64,000 bases of DNA, taken from the NCBI RefSeq assembly GCF_009796745.1, contig NZ_CP047024.1:1302001-1366000 (forward strand), given 5' to 3'. The notes under the pieces are model-generated. The model saw only the letters and a list, made by a program, of their open reading frames with translations, made no database searches and was not told the DNA's origin. This DNA comes from Paraglaciecola sp. L1A13 (GTDB lineage Bacteria > Pseudomonadota > Gammaproteobacteria > Enterobacterales > Alteromonadaceae). Positions within the stretch are counted from its first letter, which is position 1. Each line of letters begins with the position of its first letter. Made by a program: the position numbers and the translations under genes. This document shows positions 8,761 through 17,829 of this stretch, piece after piece.

Positions 8761-8802
8761 GTTAGACGTTAGACGTTAGACGTTAGACGTTAGACGTTAG
8801 AC
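8761..8802 (-). repeat. Six tandem heptamers at the aceA 3' end
   Basis: GTTAGAC (GTCTAAC on the coding strand) is repeated six times without error in 42 bases. The first copy, in reading order, supplies the final GTC Val codon and the TAA stop of aceA. Because every copy carries TAA, a change in copy number would alter only the 3' untranslated region and the distance to the terminator at 8719..8746. Confidence 0.95.
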
Positions 8803-10398
8803 GGCAACGTCAAATTGATTCATGGTGTTGTCTTTACCCGATGCTTTCAATGCTTGGTCACCTGAGAAATACTCTTTGTGATCATCACCTAGGTTAGAGC
8901 CTGCCATTGCTTGGTGTTTAACACATGCTAAGCCTTCACGTAATTCTTTACGTTGAACACCTTTAACATAAGCTAGCATGCCTTCTTCACCGAAGTAGCC
9001 TTTCGCAAGATTGTCAGTTGACAATGCAGCAGTGTGATAAGTCGGCAATGTAATTAGGTGATGGAATATACCCGCTTCACGAGCTGAATCGGCTTGGAAA
9101 GTACGTACTTTTTCATCTGCTTCAAGTGCAAGTTCAGATGTATCATAACGAACCGACATGAGCTCATCACGATTATAATCAGATACATCTTTACCACCCT
9201 CAACCCATGTGTCAAATACTTGTTGACGGAAGTTAAGTGTCCAGTTAAATGATGGTGAGTTGTTATATACAAGTTTCGCATCAGGTACTTCTTTGCGGAT
9301 GGCATTAACCATATCACCGATTTGTTGCACATGTGGTTTTTCAGTCTCAATCCACAATAAATCAGCACCGTTTTGCAGTGACGTTATGCAATCTAGTACT
9401 ACACGGTCGAAGCCTGTGTCTGCTTTAAATTTATATAAACCGTTTGGTAAACGTACCGGTTTTACCAGCTCTCCATTCAATTTAAGTACTGAGTCACCGT
9501 CTTTTAAATCATTAACAGAATTAACTGGCGTAGTCTCTAAAAACGCATTGTATTGAGCAGCCAAGTCGTTTGGTGATTGAGATACAGGGATTTTCTGTGT
9601 TAGACCTGCGCCCAATGAATCTGTACGCGCTACTATCACACCATCATCTACACCAAGCTCAAGAAACGCGTAACGTACAGCATTAATCTTACATAAAAAA
9701 TCTTCGTGTGGAACGGTTACTTTACCGTCTTGGTGGCCACATTGCTTTGCGTCTGACACCTGGTTTTCGATTTGGATACAACATGCGCCAGCTTCAATCA
9801 TTTTCTTAGCAAGTAGGTAAGTGGCTTCTTCATTACCAAAGCCTGCATCAATATCAGCAATAATAGGCACTACGTGGGTTTGGTAGTTATCTATTTTATC
9901 TTGAATTTCTTGCGTGCTTTCGCCAGCTGCCTGCGCTTTATCAAGGGCGCTGAATAACTCACCTAGTTCTTTTGCATCGGCTTGACGTAAAAAGGTATAT
10001 AGCTCTTCAATTAGTGCAGGAACAGATGTTTTTTCGTGCATAGACTGGTCTGGAAGAGGTCCAAACTCAGAACGCAATGCCGCTACCATCCAGCCAGATA
10101 AGTACAAGTAACTCTTATCGGTTGTACCGTGGTGTTTTTTAATGGCCAACATTTTTTGTTGACCAATGAATCCATGCCAACAGCCTAAAGATTGAGTATA
10201 CGCACTTGAATCTTTATCGTAGTCCGCCATGTCTTTGCGCATAATACCAGCTGTATATTTTGCAATGTCTAGACCCGTTTTGAATCGATTTTGTGCCTTC
10301 ATACGTGCAACGTATTCTGGGTTTATTGCGTTCCAAGTTTGGCTATTGTCAGCCGTTAATGTTTGAGCGGCTTGAATGTCATTTGTATAATTAGACAT
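8797..10398 (-). CDS. aceA: Isocitrate lyase (long, about 530-residue form)
   Basis: 533 residues from the preferred ATG at 10398, which has AAGGAAC 7 bases upstream; a frame extension of 14 codons lacks a ribosome site. It cleaves isocitrate to glyoxylate and succinate, the first glyoxylate-shunt step. The catalytic cysteine is in KQCGHQDGK near residue 215, a variant of the KKCGH motif typical of the longer isocitrate lyases. IIADIDAGFGNEEATYLLAKK carries metal-binding residues. A LysR-type dyad lies about 130 bases upstream. The coding sequence ends inside a heptamer repeat. Confidence 0.96.
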   Translation of the reverse strand: MSNYTNDIQAAQTLTADNSQTWNAINPEYVARMKAQNRFKTGLDIAKYTAGIMRKDMADYDKDSSAYTQSLGCWHGFIGQQKMLAIKKHHGTTDKSYLYLSGWMVAALRSEFGPLPDQSMHEKTSVPALIEELYTFLRQADAKELGELFSALDKAQAAGESTQEIQDKIDNYQTHVVPIIADIDAGFGNEEATYLLAKKMIEAGACCIQIENQVSDAKQCGHQDGKVTVPHEDFLCKINAVRYAFLELGVDDGVIVARTDSLGAGLTQKIPVSQSPNDLAAQYNAFLETTPVNSVNDLKDGDSVLKLNGELVKPVRLPNGLYKFKADTGFDRVVLDCITSLQNGADLLWIETEKPHVQQIGDMVNAIRKEVPDAKLVYNNSPSFNWTLNFRQQVFDTWVEGGKDVSDYNRDELMSVRYDTSELALEADEKVRTFQADSAREAGIFHHLITLPTYHTAALSTDNLAKGYFGEEGMLAYVKGVQRKELREGLACVKHQAMAGSNLGDDHKEYFSGDQALKASGKDNTMNQFDVAV

Positions 10399-10864
10399 GA
10401 CGGTGTTCCTTATGTTTGTAGGGTAAAGGTTGATTAGCATTTGTATTGTTACGCTGCTAACCGATGAGTGAATCCTACTGGGAGAATTGAAATAACGAAA
10501 GGAAATGCTATCTATTCTTGCTATTCACTTCGTGAATGTTAATTGGTATGCTTTATCTGTACTGAGGTACATGGCTGCTAAAGAAGTTCATGAACTAAAC
10601 ATGAACTAAAGTAACGGGAGATATTTTCAATAAATCTATTGTCAGGGAAGGTAAGTCGACTGTTCTTTATATTAATTACGTGGTGAAGAGCGTTATTTTT
10701 CCTCTCATTGAACACATGCAATTGCTTATTTTTATGTATCAGACACATATTTTGCTACATATTACCGAGTCGAATTAACAAAATTCCACCCACAGCACTA
10801 CTTCTTGTCATAAAACCCTGCGTATAATCGATTATTTGAATATAAAGCAAAATATGGGATCGAA
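10399..10864. other. Divergent control region aceA/phosphatase
   Basis: These 466 bases between divergent genes hold no gene I can support. They contain the aceA leader and the LysR-type dyad at 10523..10537. A partial Pho-box-like half site (TTGTCAT at 10805..10811) lies 54 bases before the phosphatase start but has no good second half. No clear sigma-70 pair was picked out for either gene. Confidence 0.45.
10523..10537. promoter_or_regulatory. LysR-type dyad upstream of aceA
   Basis: ATTCAC and GTGAAT arms flank TTC, so the element contains TTCA-N5-TGAA with a T-N11-A frame. The upstream bases GCTATTCA match the glcB dyad at 7536..7560 exactly. It is centred about 130 bases before the aceA start. 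Confidence 0.6.
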
Positions 10865-12154
10865 ATGAAGTTTGTGAGTACTGTATTGCTATCAACCATT
10901 TGTATGGGGGTAATAGCGCAAGAACCTAAAAATGTCATCATGGTCGTTGGTGATGGTATGGGGCCAGCTTATACCACCGCCTATCGTTATTTTTCGGATG
11001 ACCGCAATACCCCTGAAGTAGAAAGGACTGTTTTCGATCGATTGCTTGTTGGAATGGCAAGTACCTATCCAGCCCCCGTGTCAGGGTATGTGACTGATTC
11101 CGCTGCGGGCGCCACAGCATTGTCAACGGGCACCAAAACCTACAACGGCGCTATTGCGGTCGATGTTGACCAAAAGCCTGTTCAGACAGTGCTTGAATGG
11201 GCAAAAGAACATGGTATGAAAACGGGCATTGCCGTGACATCACAAATAAATCATGCCACGCCTGCAGGTTATTCTGCTCACAACGAAAGCAGAAAAAACT
11301 ATAACGAGATTGCCGATAGCTACTTTGATCGCAAGGTGGCTAATAAATTTGTACTCGATGTCATGTTGGGTGGGGGCTGGGAATATTTTAAGCGAAGCGA
11401 TCGTGACATCGTGGCTCAATTTAGCGGTGCCGGTTACGAATACGTCGATAAAATATCTGATTTAAAAGACACTGATGTGACCAAACCATTGTTAGGATTG
11501 TTTGCCGACCAAGGCCTAAATTGGGCACTGGATATGCCAGATAAACAACGTTTACGCACGCTAACTGAATCCGCGGTTAAACATTTAGAGAATGACAAAG
11601 GCTTTTTCTTGTTAGTTGAAGCTAGTCAGGTTGATTGGGCTGGTCACGCCAATGATGTGGGAGCAGCCATGGGTGAAATGCAAGATTTAGCTAGCACCAT
11701 GACATGGCTAGAGCAATATGTTGACGCCCATCCTGATACCTTAGTTGTGTTAACAGCTGATCACAGCACTGGCGGCTTTACGATCGGCGCGAATACAATC
11801 TATAAGTGGGAGCCTCAATGGGTGCAAAATCTTAAAGTATCGCCATTTTCTATTGCTAAACAGTTAATGAAAGCTAAGGATAAGGCACCCTTAGCCAGTG
11901 ATTTATTAGGCTTTACATTAACGAGTGAAGAAAAGTCGATAATTGAAGCTATTGATACCCAAGATGAAGAAATTGCTTATCAAACTGTGAAAACCTTGCT
12001 CGACTTACGCACTAACACAGGTTGGACAACAGGCGGCCATACCGGTGTTGATGTGCCTGTATTTGCTAAAGGGCCTGGTAGTGATAAATTCCGCGGCTCA
12101 ATTAATAATACCCAAGTCGCAGACCATATATTTACTCTGCTTGGGCGTGAATAG
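10865..12154 (+). CDS. Secreted alkaline phosphatase
   Basis: 429 residues of the PhoA superfamily. A short signal peptide (MKFVSTVLLSTICMGVIAQ) sends it to the periplasm. The nucleophile serine lies in VTDSAAGATAL. Metal-ligand motifs are present: VVGDGMG, SQVDWAGHAND, LTADHSTGG and the late TGGHTGVDVP. It hydrolyses phosphomonoesters, probably for phosphate scavenging, but relatives with other substrates exist. A GGGAT site precedes the ATG. It ends at a shared terminator with the convergent membrane-protein gene. I withhold the symbol phoA because several paralogous families look alike. Confidence 0.9.
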   Translation: MKFVSTVLLSTICMGVIAQEPKNVIMVVGDGMGPAYTTAYRYFSDDRNTPEVERTVFDRLLVGMASTYPAPVSGYVTDSAAGATALSTGTKTYNGAIAVDVDQKPVQTVLEWAKEHGMKTGIAVTSQINHATPAGYSAHNESRKNYNEIADSYFDRKVANKFVLDVMLGGGWEYFKRSDRDIVAQFSGAGYEYVDKISDLKDTDVTKPLLGLFADQGLNWALDMPDKQRLRTLTESAVKHLENDKGFFLLVEASQVDWAGHANDVGAAMGEMQDLASTMTWLEQYVDAHPDTLVVLTADHSTGGFTIGANTIYKWEPQWVQNLKVSPFSIAKQLMKAKDKAPLASDLLGFTLTSEEKSIIEAIDTQDEEIAYQTVKTLLDLRTNTGWTTGGHTGVDVPVFAKGPGSDKFRGSINNTQVADHIFTLLGRE

Positions 12155-12226
12155 ATACTGTTACGGGATTGGTTTTAATTATCTGAGCACATTGTTGAAT
12201 ACCATTGACCGTTAATAGCTAGCAAT

Positions 12227-12263
12227 AAAAAACGCTGCCAGAAAATTCTGTCAGCGTTTTTTT
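12227..12263. terminator. Bidirectional terminator after the phosphatase
   Basis: AAAAAACGCTG pairs with CAGCGTTTTTT, and inside it CAGAA pairs with TTCTG. A-runs and T-runs on both sides suit termination of the phosphatase gene and of the convergent gene at 12300. Confidence 0.88.
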
Positions 12264-12299
12264 ATTTTAAGTCCGTATAAACCAACGTAAGCTAACTAA

Positions 12300-12998
12300 T
12301 TACTGTTGAGCAAGAAAGTTTTCTAACTCTTCCCCTGTTAATTTTTTGATCTGGGCAAATAAGTACCACAGCGCGCCCATCAGCATAATCATACTTGGAA
12401 TAACAATCACCGGATAACTAAGAGCGGTCATGCGGCCCAATTCTTCGGTGTAAGCCGTGGTTCCAGGGGGACTAACCAAAATCACCTTGGCTAGCACATA
12501 ATTTAAAAATGAAGAGAGAAAAAACGAGCCTGCAACGATATACGAACTGATCGCCATCTTCGCTTCAAATTCTTTACTAGTGCCTTTGGCCTCAAGCGCT
12601 TGATTTAAATTTTCCCAGTTGACGATTTGCTCATTTAAAACCAACACTTTCAACAACGGCTTAGCGGTACGCTGGGTGATAAGTACAGCAATACCAATAA
12701 CAGCAGGAATTGCCGCTTCTTTTATGGCGATATATTGTGCGGGAAGCTCTAACAGGCTTATTCCGCCAGTTAATATAACGCTAACAATCCCCAGTATTGA
12801 AAAAGCGTTTACCTTGCCAGATTCTTTTAGATCCCACAGGCCATAACCAATAGGGAAAATTAATGCGGCGACAATGCTCCACGCAGGTCCTAGATATTCA
12901 TCTGAGCTTAGATTGCTCATGATCACAACGGGAATTATTATATTAAATGCGAGGTTTCCGAAAAAACCATTTTGCTTTTTTGGGGCTTGGTTACTCAT
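12300..12998 (-). CDS. Multi-spanning membrane protein, VC0807-like
   Basis: 232 residues with about five or six hydrophobic segments (near residues 15-32, 37-55, 66-83, 90-108, 150-172 and 190-215) and a hydrophilic loop around 115-145. The GYGLWDLKESGKVNAFS block and TGGISLLELPAQYIAIKEAA resemble the VC0807 family of inner-membrane proteins, whose function is unknown. It lies about 100 bases downstream of the rhomboid gene on the same strand and may be transcribed with it. The assignment is from memory of the family and is moderate. Confidence 0.6.
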   Translation of the reverse strand: MSNQAPKKQNGFFGNLAFNIIIPVVIMSNLSSDEYLGPAWSIVAALIFPIGYGLWDLKESGKVNAFSILGIVSVILTGGISLLELPAQYIAIKEAAIPAVIGIAVLITQRTAKPLLKVLVLNEQIVNWENLNQALEAKGTSKEFEAKMAISSYIVAGSFFLSSFLNYVLAKVILVSPPGTTAYTEELGRMTALSYPVIVIPSMIMLMGALWYLFAQIKKLTGEELENFLAQQ

Positions 12999-13101
12999 TT
13001 TTGCCTTGATTTGTTTTTAAACTGCGGCTTTGATTATAGGGGAGTTACCCCTTGTGCTCTAGCACAACCTTTGGTTAATCTTGCGTTACTTCGTTGAACG
13101 C

Positions 13102-13683
13102 TTACAAGCGGACGTTTTTCGCCCACAGCCTCGCTGCGATAAGTCCAGAAATAAACCCAAACAAATGGCCTTCCCACGAAACGAATGTTCGAGCGGGCAA
13201 TACGCCAAATATTAAACCGCCATAAAAAAATGCCACTAGTAACGAAATGATAATCAGACTGAATTTTCGGCTTAAAAAGCCAGCCAGCAACAGAAACCCG
13301 AAGTAACTGTAAATAACACTGCTCATACCGATATGACTGGCTGAACGTCCAAACAGCCATACCAACAAGCCCGTTAATATTATGCAAAATAACGTGACCC
13401 CGAAAAAACGCTTATTACCGTATTGCAGCATCAAGAAGCTGAGCACACACAAGGGCACGATATTCGATAAATAATGGCTGAAACTGCCATGTAAAAACGG
13501 CCCTATCAATACCCCAATGAGCCCAGGTACATAACGAGGGATATTCCCAAATTGGTTTAATACGCGACCGGTTAATAGATTAATGACTTCTATTACGGTA
13601 ACCACAATAAATATACAGCTGACGATTTTAAGCTGTTGGCTTAACCGAGAAGATGGATGTGAAAAAATGGTTTTGCTATTCAT
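13102..13683 (-). CDS. Rhomboid-family intramembrane serine protease
   Basis: 193 residues with about six membrane segments. Rhomboid hallmarks are the HGSFSHYLSN helix (oxyanion His/Asn region), the catalytic serine in HIGMSSVIY near residue 118 (GxSx rather than the usual GxSG), and the catalytic histidine in WEGHLFGFISG near residue 172. It cleaves membrane protein substrates within the inner membrane; the substrate is unknown. It lies 67 bases downstream of the yjfC-like gene on the same strand and could belong to that operon. Confidence 0.85.
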   Translation of the reverse strand: MNSKTIFSHPSSRLSQQLKIVSCIFIVVTVIEVINLLTGRVLNQFGNIPRYVPGLIGVLIGPFLHGSFSHYLSNIVPLCVLSFLMLQYGNKRFFGVTLFCIILTGLLVWLFGRSASHIGMSSVIYSYFGFLLLAGFLSRKFSLIIISLLVAFFYGGLIFGVLPARTFVSWEGHLFGFISGLIAARLWAKNVRL

Positions 13684-13750
13684 AAAACTGCGTTAGTAAA
13701 GTGAGATCATTATTTTGACCTAAACCAGAGGGAAATGAGATGTCAAATTG

Positions 13751-14914
13751 TCACAAAATAATATGCGGTAAATATCGAGACATATCTTGGGTAATAAGTG
13801 ATGTGTCTTCACGAACTGAGATCCCTGCAGGTTGGTCATCAACTAACCAAGAACCAATTAACGTATGGTTATTAGCAAATTTAGGCAACGGTGCGTACGC
13901 TTGATAAATAAATCCTTCTTCACCATAAGGCCCTTGAGCTTCGAGTATGGTTTTGCCATTTTCGATCACACTGATGTTTGCTCCTTCACGAGAAAAGATC
14001 GGTTTCTTAACGAGCTTACTTTCCTTAGCTAAATGCAATTCATCTTCAAAATACGCGGCAAGTAAGTTTGGATGTTCTGGGAACATCTTCCATAGCATAG
14101 GCATCAATGCTTTATTTGATAGGATTGATTTCCATATGGGTTCAATCCAGTGAGTGCCTGAGGGGCCAATATGCTGAGAGAATTCTTCGCGCTGCATGAA
14201 CTCCCAGGGGTACAGTTTGAATAAAGTCTCAATGATTTGGTCGTCGTGATCAGTAAACGCTCCGCTTTCACTTAATCCAATATCTTCCATATACACAAAA
14301 TAGTCAGCAATGCCCGCTTCTCGCGCACAGTCTTGTAAATACTGAACCGTACCTCGGTCTTCATCTGTGTCTTTGCAGCATGCGAAATGCATAAAATCGA
14401 GCTGATAATGCTTTGCAATGTAACCTAAGCGAGCAACCAGCTTCTCTTGTAACGAATTGAATTGGTCTGCACCTTTGTGTATCAACCCCTTGTTGACCTG
14501 CTCTTCGAGCCATAACCATTGCCAGAAACCACTTTCGTACAATGATGTGGGTGTATCAGCATTGTTTTCATATAACTTGGCCGGGCCACTGCCGTCATAA
14601 CTGAAATCTAAGCGTGAATACAAACTCGGATCGCGATTCTTCCAAGAATCGGCAATAGGTTGCCAAAATACTTGTGGGATCTGAAAACGTTCAAGCAGTG
14701 CATCATCGTGAACAACGCGCTCCACCACAGCCAAGCACATTTGATGGATATCTGCGGTAGGTTGCTCTATATCATTCTCTATTTGTGCCAAAGTAAATTG
14801 ATAATACGCAGATTCATCCCAGTAGGGTTCGCCATGCATGGTATGAAATTTAAAACCAAAATCAGCCGCTTTGCGCTGCCAATTTGGTCTTGGTTTGATT
14901 GGAATACGAAACAT
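13751..14914 (-). CDS. yjfC: YjfC/YgiC-like ATP-grasp enzyme (glutathionylspermidine synthetase family)
   Basis: About 387 residues, equal to E. coli YgiC/YjfC. It has the C-terminal synthetase domain of glutathionylspermidine synthetase without the amidase domain. [47 protein letters not shown] and [13 protein letters not shown] are conserved family blocks. ATP-grasp ligases of this type should form an amide or peptide bond, but the substrate of YjfC/YgiC is not established. The ATG at 14914 matches the family N-terminus; a TTG 7 codons earlier is less likely. It is last in the yjf-like series. Confidence 0.88.
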   Translation of the reverse strand: MFRIPIKPRPNWQRKAADFGFKFHTMHGEPYWDESAYYQFTLAQIENDIEQPTADIHQMCLAVVERVVHDDALLERFQIPQVFWQPIADSWKNRDPSLYSRLDFSYDGSGPAKLYENNADTPTSLYESGFWQWLWLEEQVNKGLIHKGADQFNSLQEKLVARLGYIAKHYQLDFMHFACCKDTDEDRGTVQYLQDCAREAGIADYFVYMEDIGLSESGAFTDHDDQIIETLFKLYPWEFMQREEFSQHIGPSGTHWIEPIWKSILSNKALMPMLWKMFPEHPNLLAAYFEDELHLAKESKLVKKPIFSREGANISVIENGKTILEAQGPYGEEGFIYQAYAPLPKFANNHTLIGSWLVDDQPAGISVREDTSLITQDMSRYLPHIIL

Positions 14915-14922
14915 AAGAAGGG

Positions 14923-15537
14923 CTAACCGCCCCAACCACCAGACTTTCTAGTAGAACTGCCCCAGCTTGATTTGGCTCGAACGCTGCTGCCGAAGCCACC
15001 TCTGCTCATGGTTTTGGTCACGGCGGGTTTAGATTTGAATGCATTCTTACTGACGTCCATATTACGACGACGGGTGTTTCCATAGTCACTGCCATCTGCG
15101 CCCATCCAGCGTTGGCGATAGGACGAATAAGGTGAAAATGAGGTAAACATGGGCTGTGTATTGTAGCCTCTTGGTGATAGTAAGTTACTGAGCATGTAAC
15201 CGGCCATAAAAGGCATAAAAAATGAGCCGCTGTCGCTACGGGTATAATTACACTGATTTGCCCCGAATTCTTCTTCACAAATTTGTCTGGATGCGTATTT
15301 CGGTCCAGTACGCTGTGCTTCGTCAAGCGCGTCCTGGTAAGCTGTTTTACACAATTCTGCTTGGCCAGGGTTTTGCTTAACACAGTCGTCTACCCCTGTG
15401 TACACAGTGGCTTTTTCCGTTTCTTCACCGCATCCACTTAGCATAACGGCGGCAATACCTAGGGCTAAAGGCTTAACAGAAAAGCCTTTGCGCATCGATG
15501 CTAGGTTAATATTTGATGAGCGTTTACGCTGAGTCAT
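14923..15537 (-). CDS. yjfM: YjfM/YgiB-like DUF1190 lipoprotein
   Basis: About 204 residues. AGGAGG lies 5 bases before the ATG at 15537, so the longer frame from 15561 is rejected. A lipobox (LSGC) ends a hydrophobic stretch preceded by a long basic N-terminus, so it is probably a lipoprotein. Several Cys pairs follow ([25 protein letters not shown]). The C-terminal third is low complexity, rich in Ser, Gly and Arg. DUF1190 proteins regularly pair with the ATP-grasp protein encoded 8 bases downstream, and may be its target or partner; this is inference. Confidence 0.85.
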   Translation of the reverse strand: MTQRKRSSNINLASMRKGFSVKPLALGIAAVMLSGCGEETEKATVYTGVDDCVKQNPGQAELCKTAYQDALDEAQRTGPKYASRQICEEEFGANQCNYTRSDSGSFFMPFMAGYMLSNLLSPRGYNTQPMFTSFSPYSSYRQRWMGADGSDYGNTRRRNMDVSKNAFKSKPAVTKTMSRGGFGSSVRAKSSWGSSTRKSGGWGG

Positions 15538-15545
15538 ATGCCCTC

Positions 15546-15962
15546 CTAGTAAGTCATGCAAGCGGCGTTTAATAAGCCAACTGCGATAGAGATGGCTGCT
15601 AAAATTGTACCCGCTGATATTTCGTTATTAATAATACGCTCGGCAATTTTCGGCATAAAGGTAAAGCGCAACAATAAGAATGCTATTACCTGAGCAAATA
15701 TGGCTACTACGCCCCAAACGACAAAATCAACAAGAGAGGCTGAGTTCGCCACTGCGCTAGCAAGCGCTAACGCAAAACCAACTATTGCACCGCCAAAGCC
15801 AATCGCTGCTGCTAAGTTTTTTTCTTGCTTGACCAATTTCCACTCATCGTGCGGAGTGACAAAGGCATAAACAATTTTGAATACAAACAGTAATACAATT
15901 GATACCGCAAAGTAGGCAGCAAAGTGACCCAAGCCAGCGATTGAATTTAGAATTGTTTCCAT
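15546..15962 (-). CDS. yjfL: YjfL-like DUF350 membrane protein
   Basis: 138 residues, almost entirely four hydrophobic segments (near 12-32, 50-70, 77-98 and 115-135), with the paired glycine-rich helix typical of DUF350 (IGFGGAIVGFALALASA). TAAGGAAA lies before the ATG. It is an inner-membrane protein of unknown function, always found in yjf-like and related stress clusters. The stop lies 8 bases before the DUF1190 start, indicating translational coupling. Confidence 0.85.
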   Translation of the reverse strand: METILNSIAGLGHFAAYFAVSIVLLFVFKIVYAFVTPHDEWKLVKQEKNLAAAIGFGGAIVGFALALASAVANSASLVDFVVWGVVAIFAQVIAFLLLRFTFMPKIAERIINNEISAGTILAAISIAVGLLNAACMTY

Positions 15963-15990
15963 TTTATTTCCTTAGGTTTAATGCGTACTG

Positions 15991-16638
15991 TTAGCCATTA
16001 ATACTAATGTCAGCTTGTTCAATATTAAAACCACTACTTATTACAAAGCAGCGATCAAGATTTTGTCCTACTAGTTTTTCTTCGCCGCTAACGAGCAGCG
16101 TTTCTACGTTGTTTTCATCAATTTCACGCTCATAAAGCATAACAAACTGGTCCGTCTCACTCGTGTCGCCGTCTTCTTCATAGGTTGTTTCTGTCATAGC
16201 CACTGCCGGTGATAATTCCCCTACGGCGTCCCAAACGCGTTGGTAAATATGACCTCCCAATGAATATTGTGCTTGAGATATTTGATTTTTAATCAATTCT
16301 TGCCACTGGGCGTCCGAACCCACCGTTTTGGTTTCGTAGAAATACCATAACTTAACGTCTGTTATATGGTTTTCGGTCATGCCGCCGTCCAGCACCACTT
16401 GCAAGAAAGCATCATCATCTGTGTAGAAGCGTAAGATTTTACCACCTGTATCTAAATCAACTTCGCCTACAGCCTGAATAATATGCGAACTGGCTGCTGA
16501 ATCGATAATAAGACTAGGTTCTACTAATTTTAGTTTCAGGGGATCTATTTGAAACGACCCACCTAAGTACAACCCCATGATTTCTGGCGCTTTGGGAGCA
16601 GCTGGGTTGTCTTTTTTACCAAATAATTTGCTAAACAT
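15991..16638 (-). CDS. yjfK: YjfK-like DUF2491 protein
   Basis: 215 residues, soluble and acidic, without signal peptide or membrane segments. It begins MFSKLFGKKDNP and carries the KLWYFYETKTVGSD and DQFVMLYERE blocks I associate with DUF2491. Function is unknown. GAGGA lies 4-5 bases before the ATG, which directly follows the stop of the potassium channel gene, so the two are coupled. It holds the yjfK place in the E. coli order. Confidence 0.8.
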   Translation of the reverse strand: MFSKLFGKKDNPAAPKAPEIMGLYLGGSFQIDPLKLKLVEPSLIIDSAASSHIIQAVGEVDLDTGGKILRFYTDDDAFLQVVLDGGMTENHITDVKLWYFYETKTVGSDAQWQELIKNQISQAQYSLGGHIYQRVWDAVGELSPAVAMTETTYEEDGDTSETDQFVMLYEREIDENNVETLLVSGEEKLVGQNLDRCFVISSGFNIEQADISING

Positions 16639-16639
16639 G

Positions 16640-17689
16640 TTATTCCTCAGAAAAACGTTGCCATGCGATTTGTTTGATGCGTCCCTTGGCGATGTAAAAT
16701 ACCTTGTCTCCAGGGAACAGTTGTTCGTCTAAATCAGGGTTCACCTGAATGTTCAATCTATCATCACTTTTAGCTATGCCAATTAAGGTGGCATTATAAC
16801 GGGCTTTAAGTTGATTAAATGCAGCTCGCACTTCGACTGGTTTTATATCTTGCGGCAGGGTGCTTGAATACTGGGCTTGACCCTCTGTAACGCTGAGTAA
16901 GTCATGGTGTAAAACACTCGAGCCAGGATCAAATGCGGATTTCGCTAGCATTTCAATCGCTACACTAGGGGTGCATTCTACATTCGGACAGTGGCGGCGG
17001 AGTAAATTAGCCAAGGTTTCGTCAGTAAAATAGGCGACCATCTGAGCATTTGGATTACGTTGGCTGCAATACAGTGCCGTGGTCATAGTCAAGTCATCTT
17101 CGGGGTTGTCCATTAACACGACTTTGGCCTCTGCAATACAGGCCCGGTCCATGTCTTTGTCATTACTGAAACTGTTGACTTTGACGAACTCAATTTTATC
17201 CGGCATTGGATTAATGATATCGGCACGAACGCATAATACAATTGCGGGTCGTTCATCGACGGCATCACGTTCACGCAACAATAAATCTAATAATCTTAAT
17301 GTGCGTTGCTCATTCCACCCAAGCACCAGAATGTGATTCGATACCGATAAACTTTGCAAACCTTTTACTCCTTTTAACCACTGAAATGATACCCATGATG
17401 CCACTCGGCCAATGACTAACGCGAAAAAACTCAATCCCACCGGAATGACATACAAAGAAACAATGTATTTACCCGCCGATGTGGTAGGAGATAAATCCCC
17501 ATAACCTACTGTTGAGGCAGTCACAACTAGCCAATAGATAAAATCAGTGGAGTTGGTTAATGCGTCTTCACCAGCCAGTGTCATCAAACACCAAGTCGAA
17601 ATGGCATATATACTCAAAGAGAGCAGTAATGTGTACCAGCGCATTTCAGTAAAATACTGAGCCAGCATTTTACGTAATTTTAAAAACAT
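16640..17689 (-). CDS. Potassium channel with RCK/TrkA-N domain
   Basis: 349 residues. Two membrane helices (near 18-38 and 78-100) flank a pore loop with the selectivity filter TVGYGD, as in MthK/Kch-type channels. A cytoplasmic RCK Rossmann domain follows (HILVLGWNE, then VVLMDNPEDD), and a TrkA-C-like end (FPGDKVFYIAKG). It should gate K+ flux across the inner membrane in response to a ligand bound by RCK. It is inserted between the yjfJ-like and yjfK-like genes and abuts the latter, which suggests that ion flux is part of this system. Confidence 0.9.
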   Translation of the reverse strand: MFLKLRKMLAQYFTEMRWYTLLLSLSIYAISTWCLMTLAGEDALTNSTDFIYWLVVTASTVGYGDLSPTTSAGKYIVSLYVIPVGLSFFALVIGRVASWVSFQWLKGVKGLQSLSVSNHILVLGWNEQRTLRLLDLLLRERDAVDERPAIVLCVRADIINPMPDKIEFVKVNSFSNDKDMDRACIAEAKVVLMDNPEDDLTMTTALYCSQRNPNAQMVAYFTDETLANLLRRHCPNVECTPSVAIEMLAKSAFDPGSSVLHHDLLSVTEGQAQYSSTLPQDIKPVEVRAAFNQLKARYNATLIGIAKSDDRLNIQVNPDLDEQLFPGDKVFYIAKGRIKQIAWQRFSEE

Positions 17690-17782
17690 GGCGTTAATTC
17701 AGGTTATTATTATTTTGGGATATTCTTTCATACCCAGGACCATTAGCCAATGTAAGACTCAAAGCAGAGCAAAGATGAACAA

Positions 17783-17812
17783 ATAGCCAATCCGTTAAAA
17801 CAGATTGGCTAT
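17783..17812 (-). terminator. Hairpin between yjfJ-like gene and channel
   Basis: ATAGCCAATC pairs perfectly with GATTGGCTAT around a 10-base loop, followed on the minus strand by TTGTTC. The T-run is poor, so it may attenuate rather than stop transcription, giving more yjfI/yjfJ than downstream product. Confidence 0.5.
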
Positions 17813-17829
17813 CTGTGTAGAGCGTTTTA

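Noticed and set aside
8761..8802. A CRISPR-like array
   Set aside because: Units are 7 bases with no spacers; this is a simple tandem repeat.
10805..10830. A possible Pho box before the alkaline phosphatase
   Set aside because: Only one half (TTGTCAT) fits; the second half at the right spacing does not match, so PhoB control is not supported.
13034..13387. A 117-codon minus-strand frame overlapping the rhomboid gene
   Set aside because: The rhomboid frame has clear catalytic motifs and membrane helices; this frame is another phase of the same DNA.
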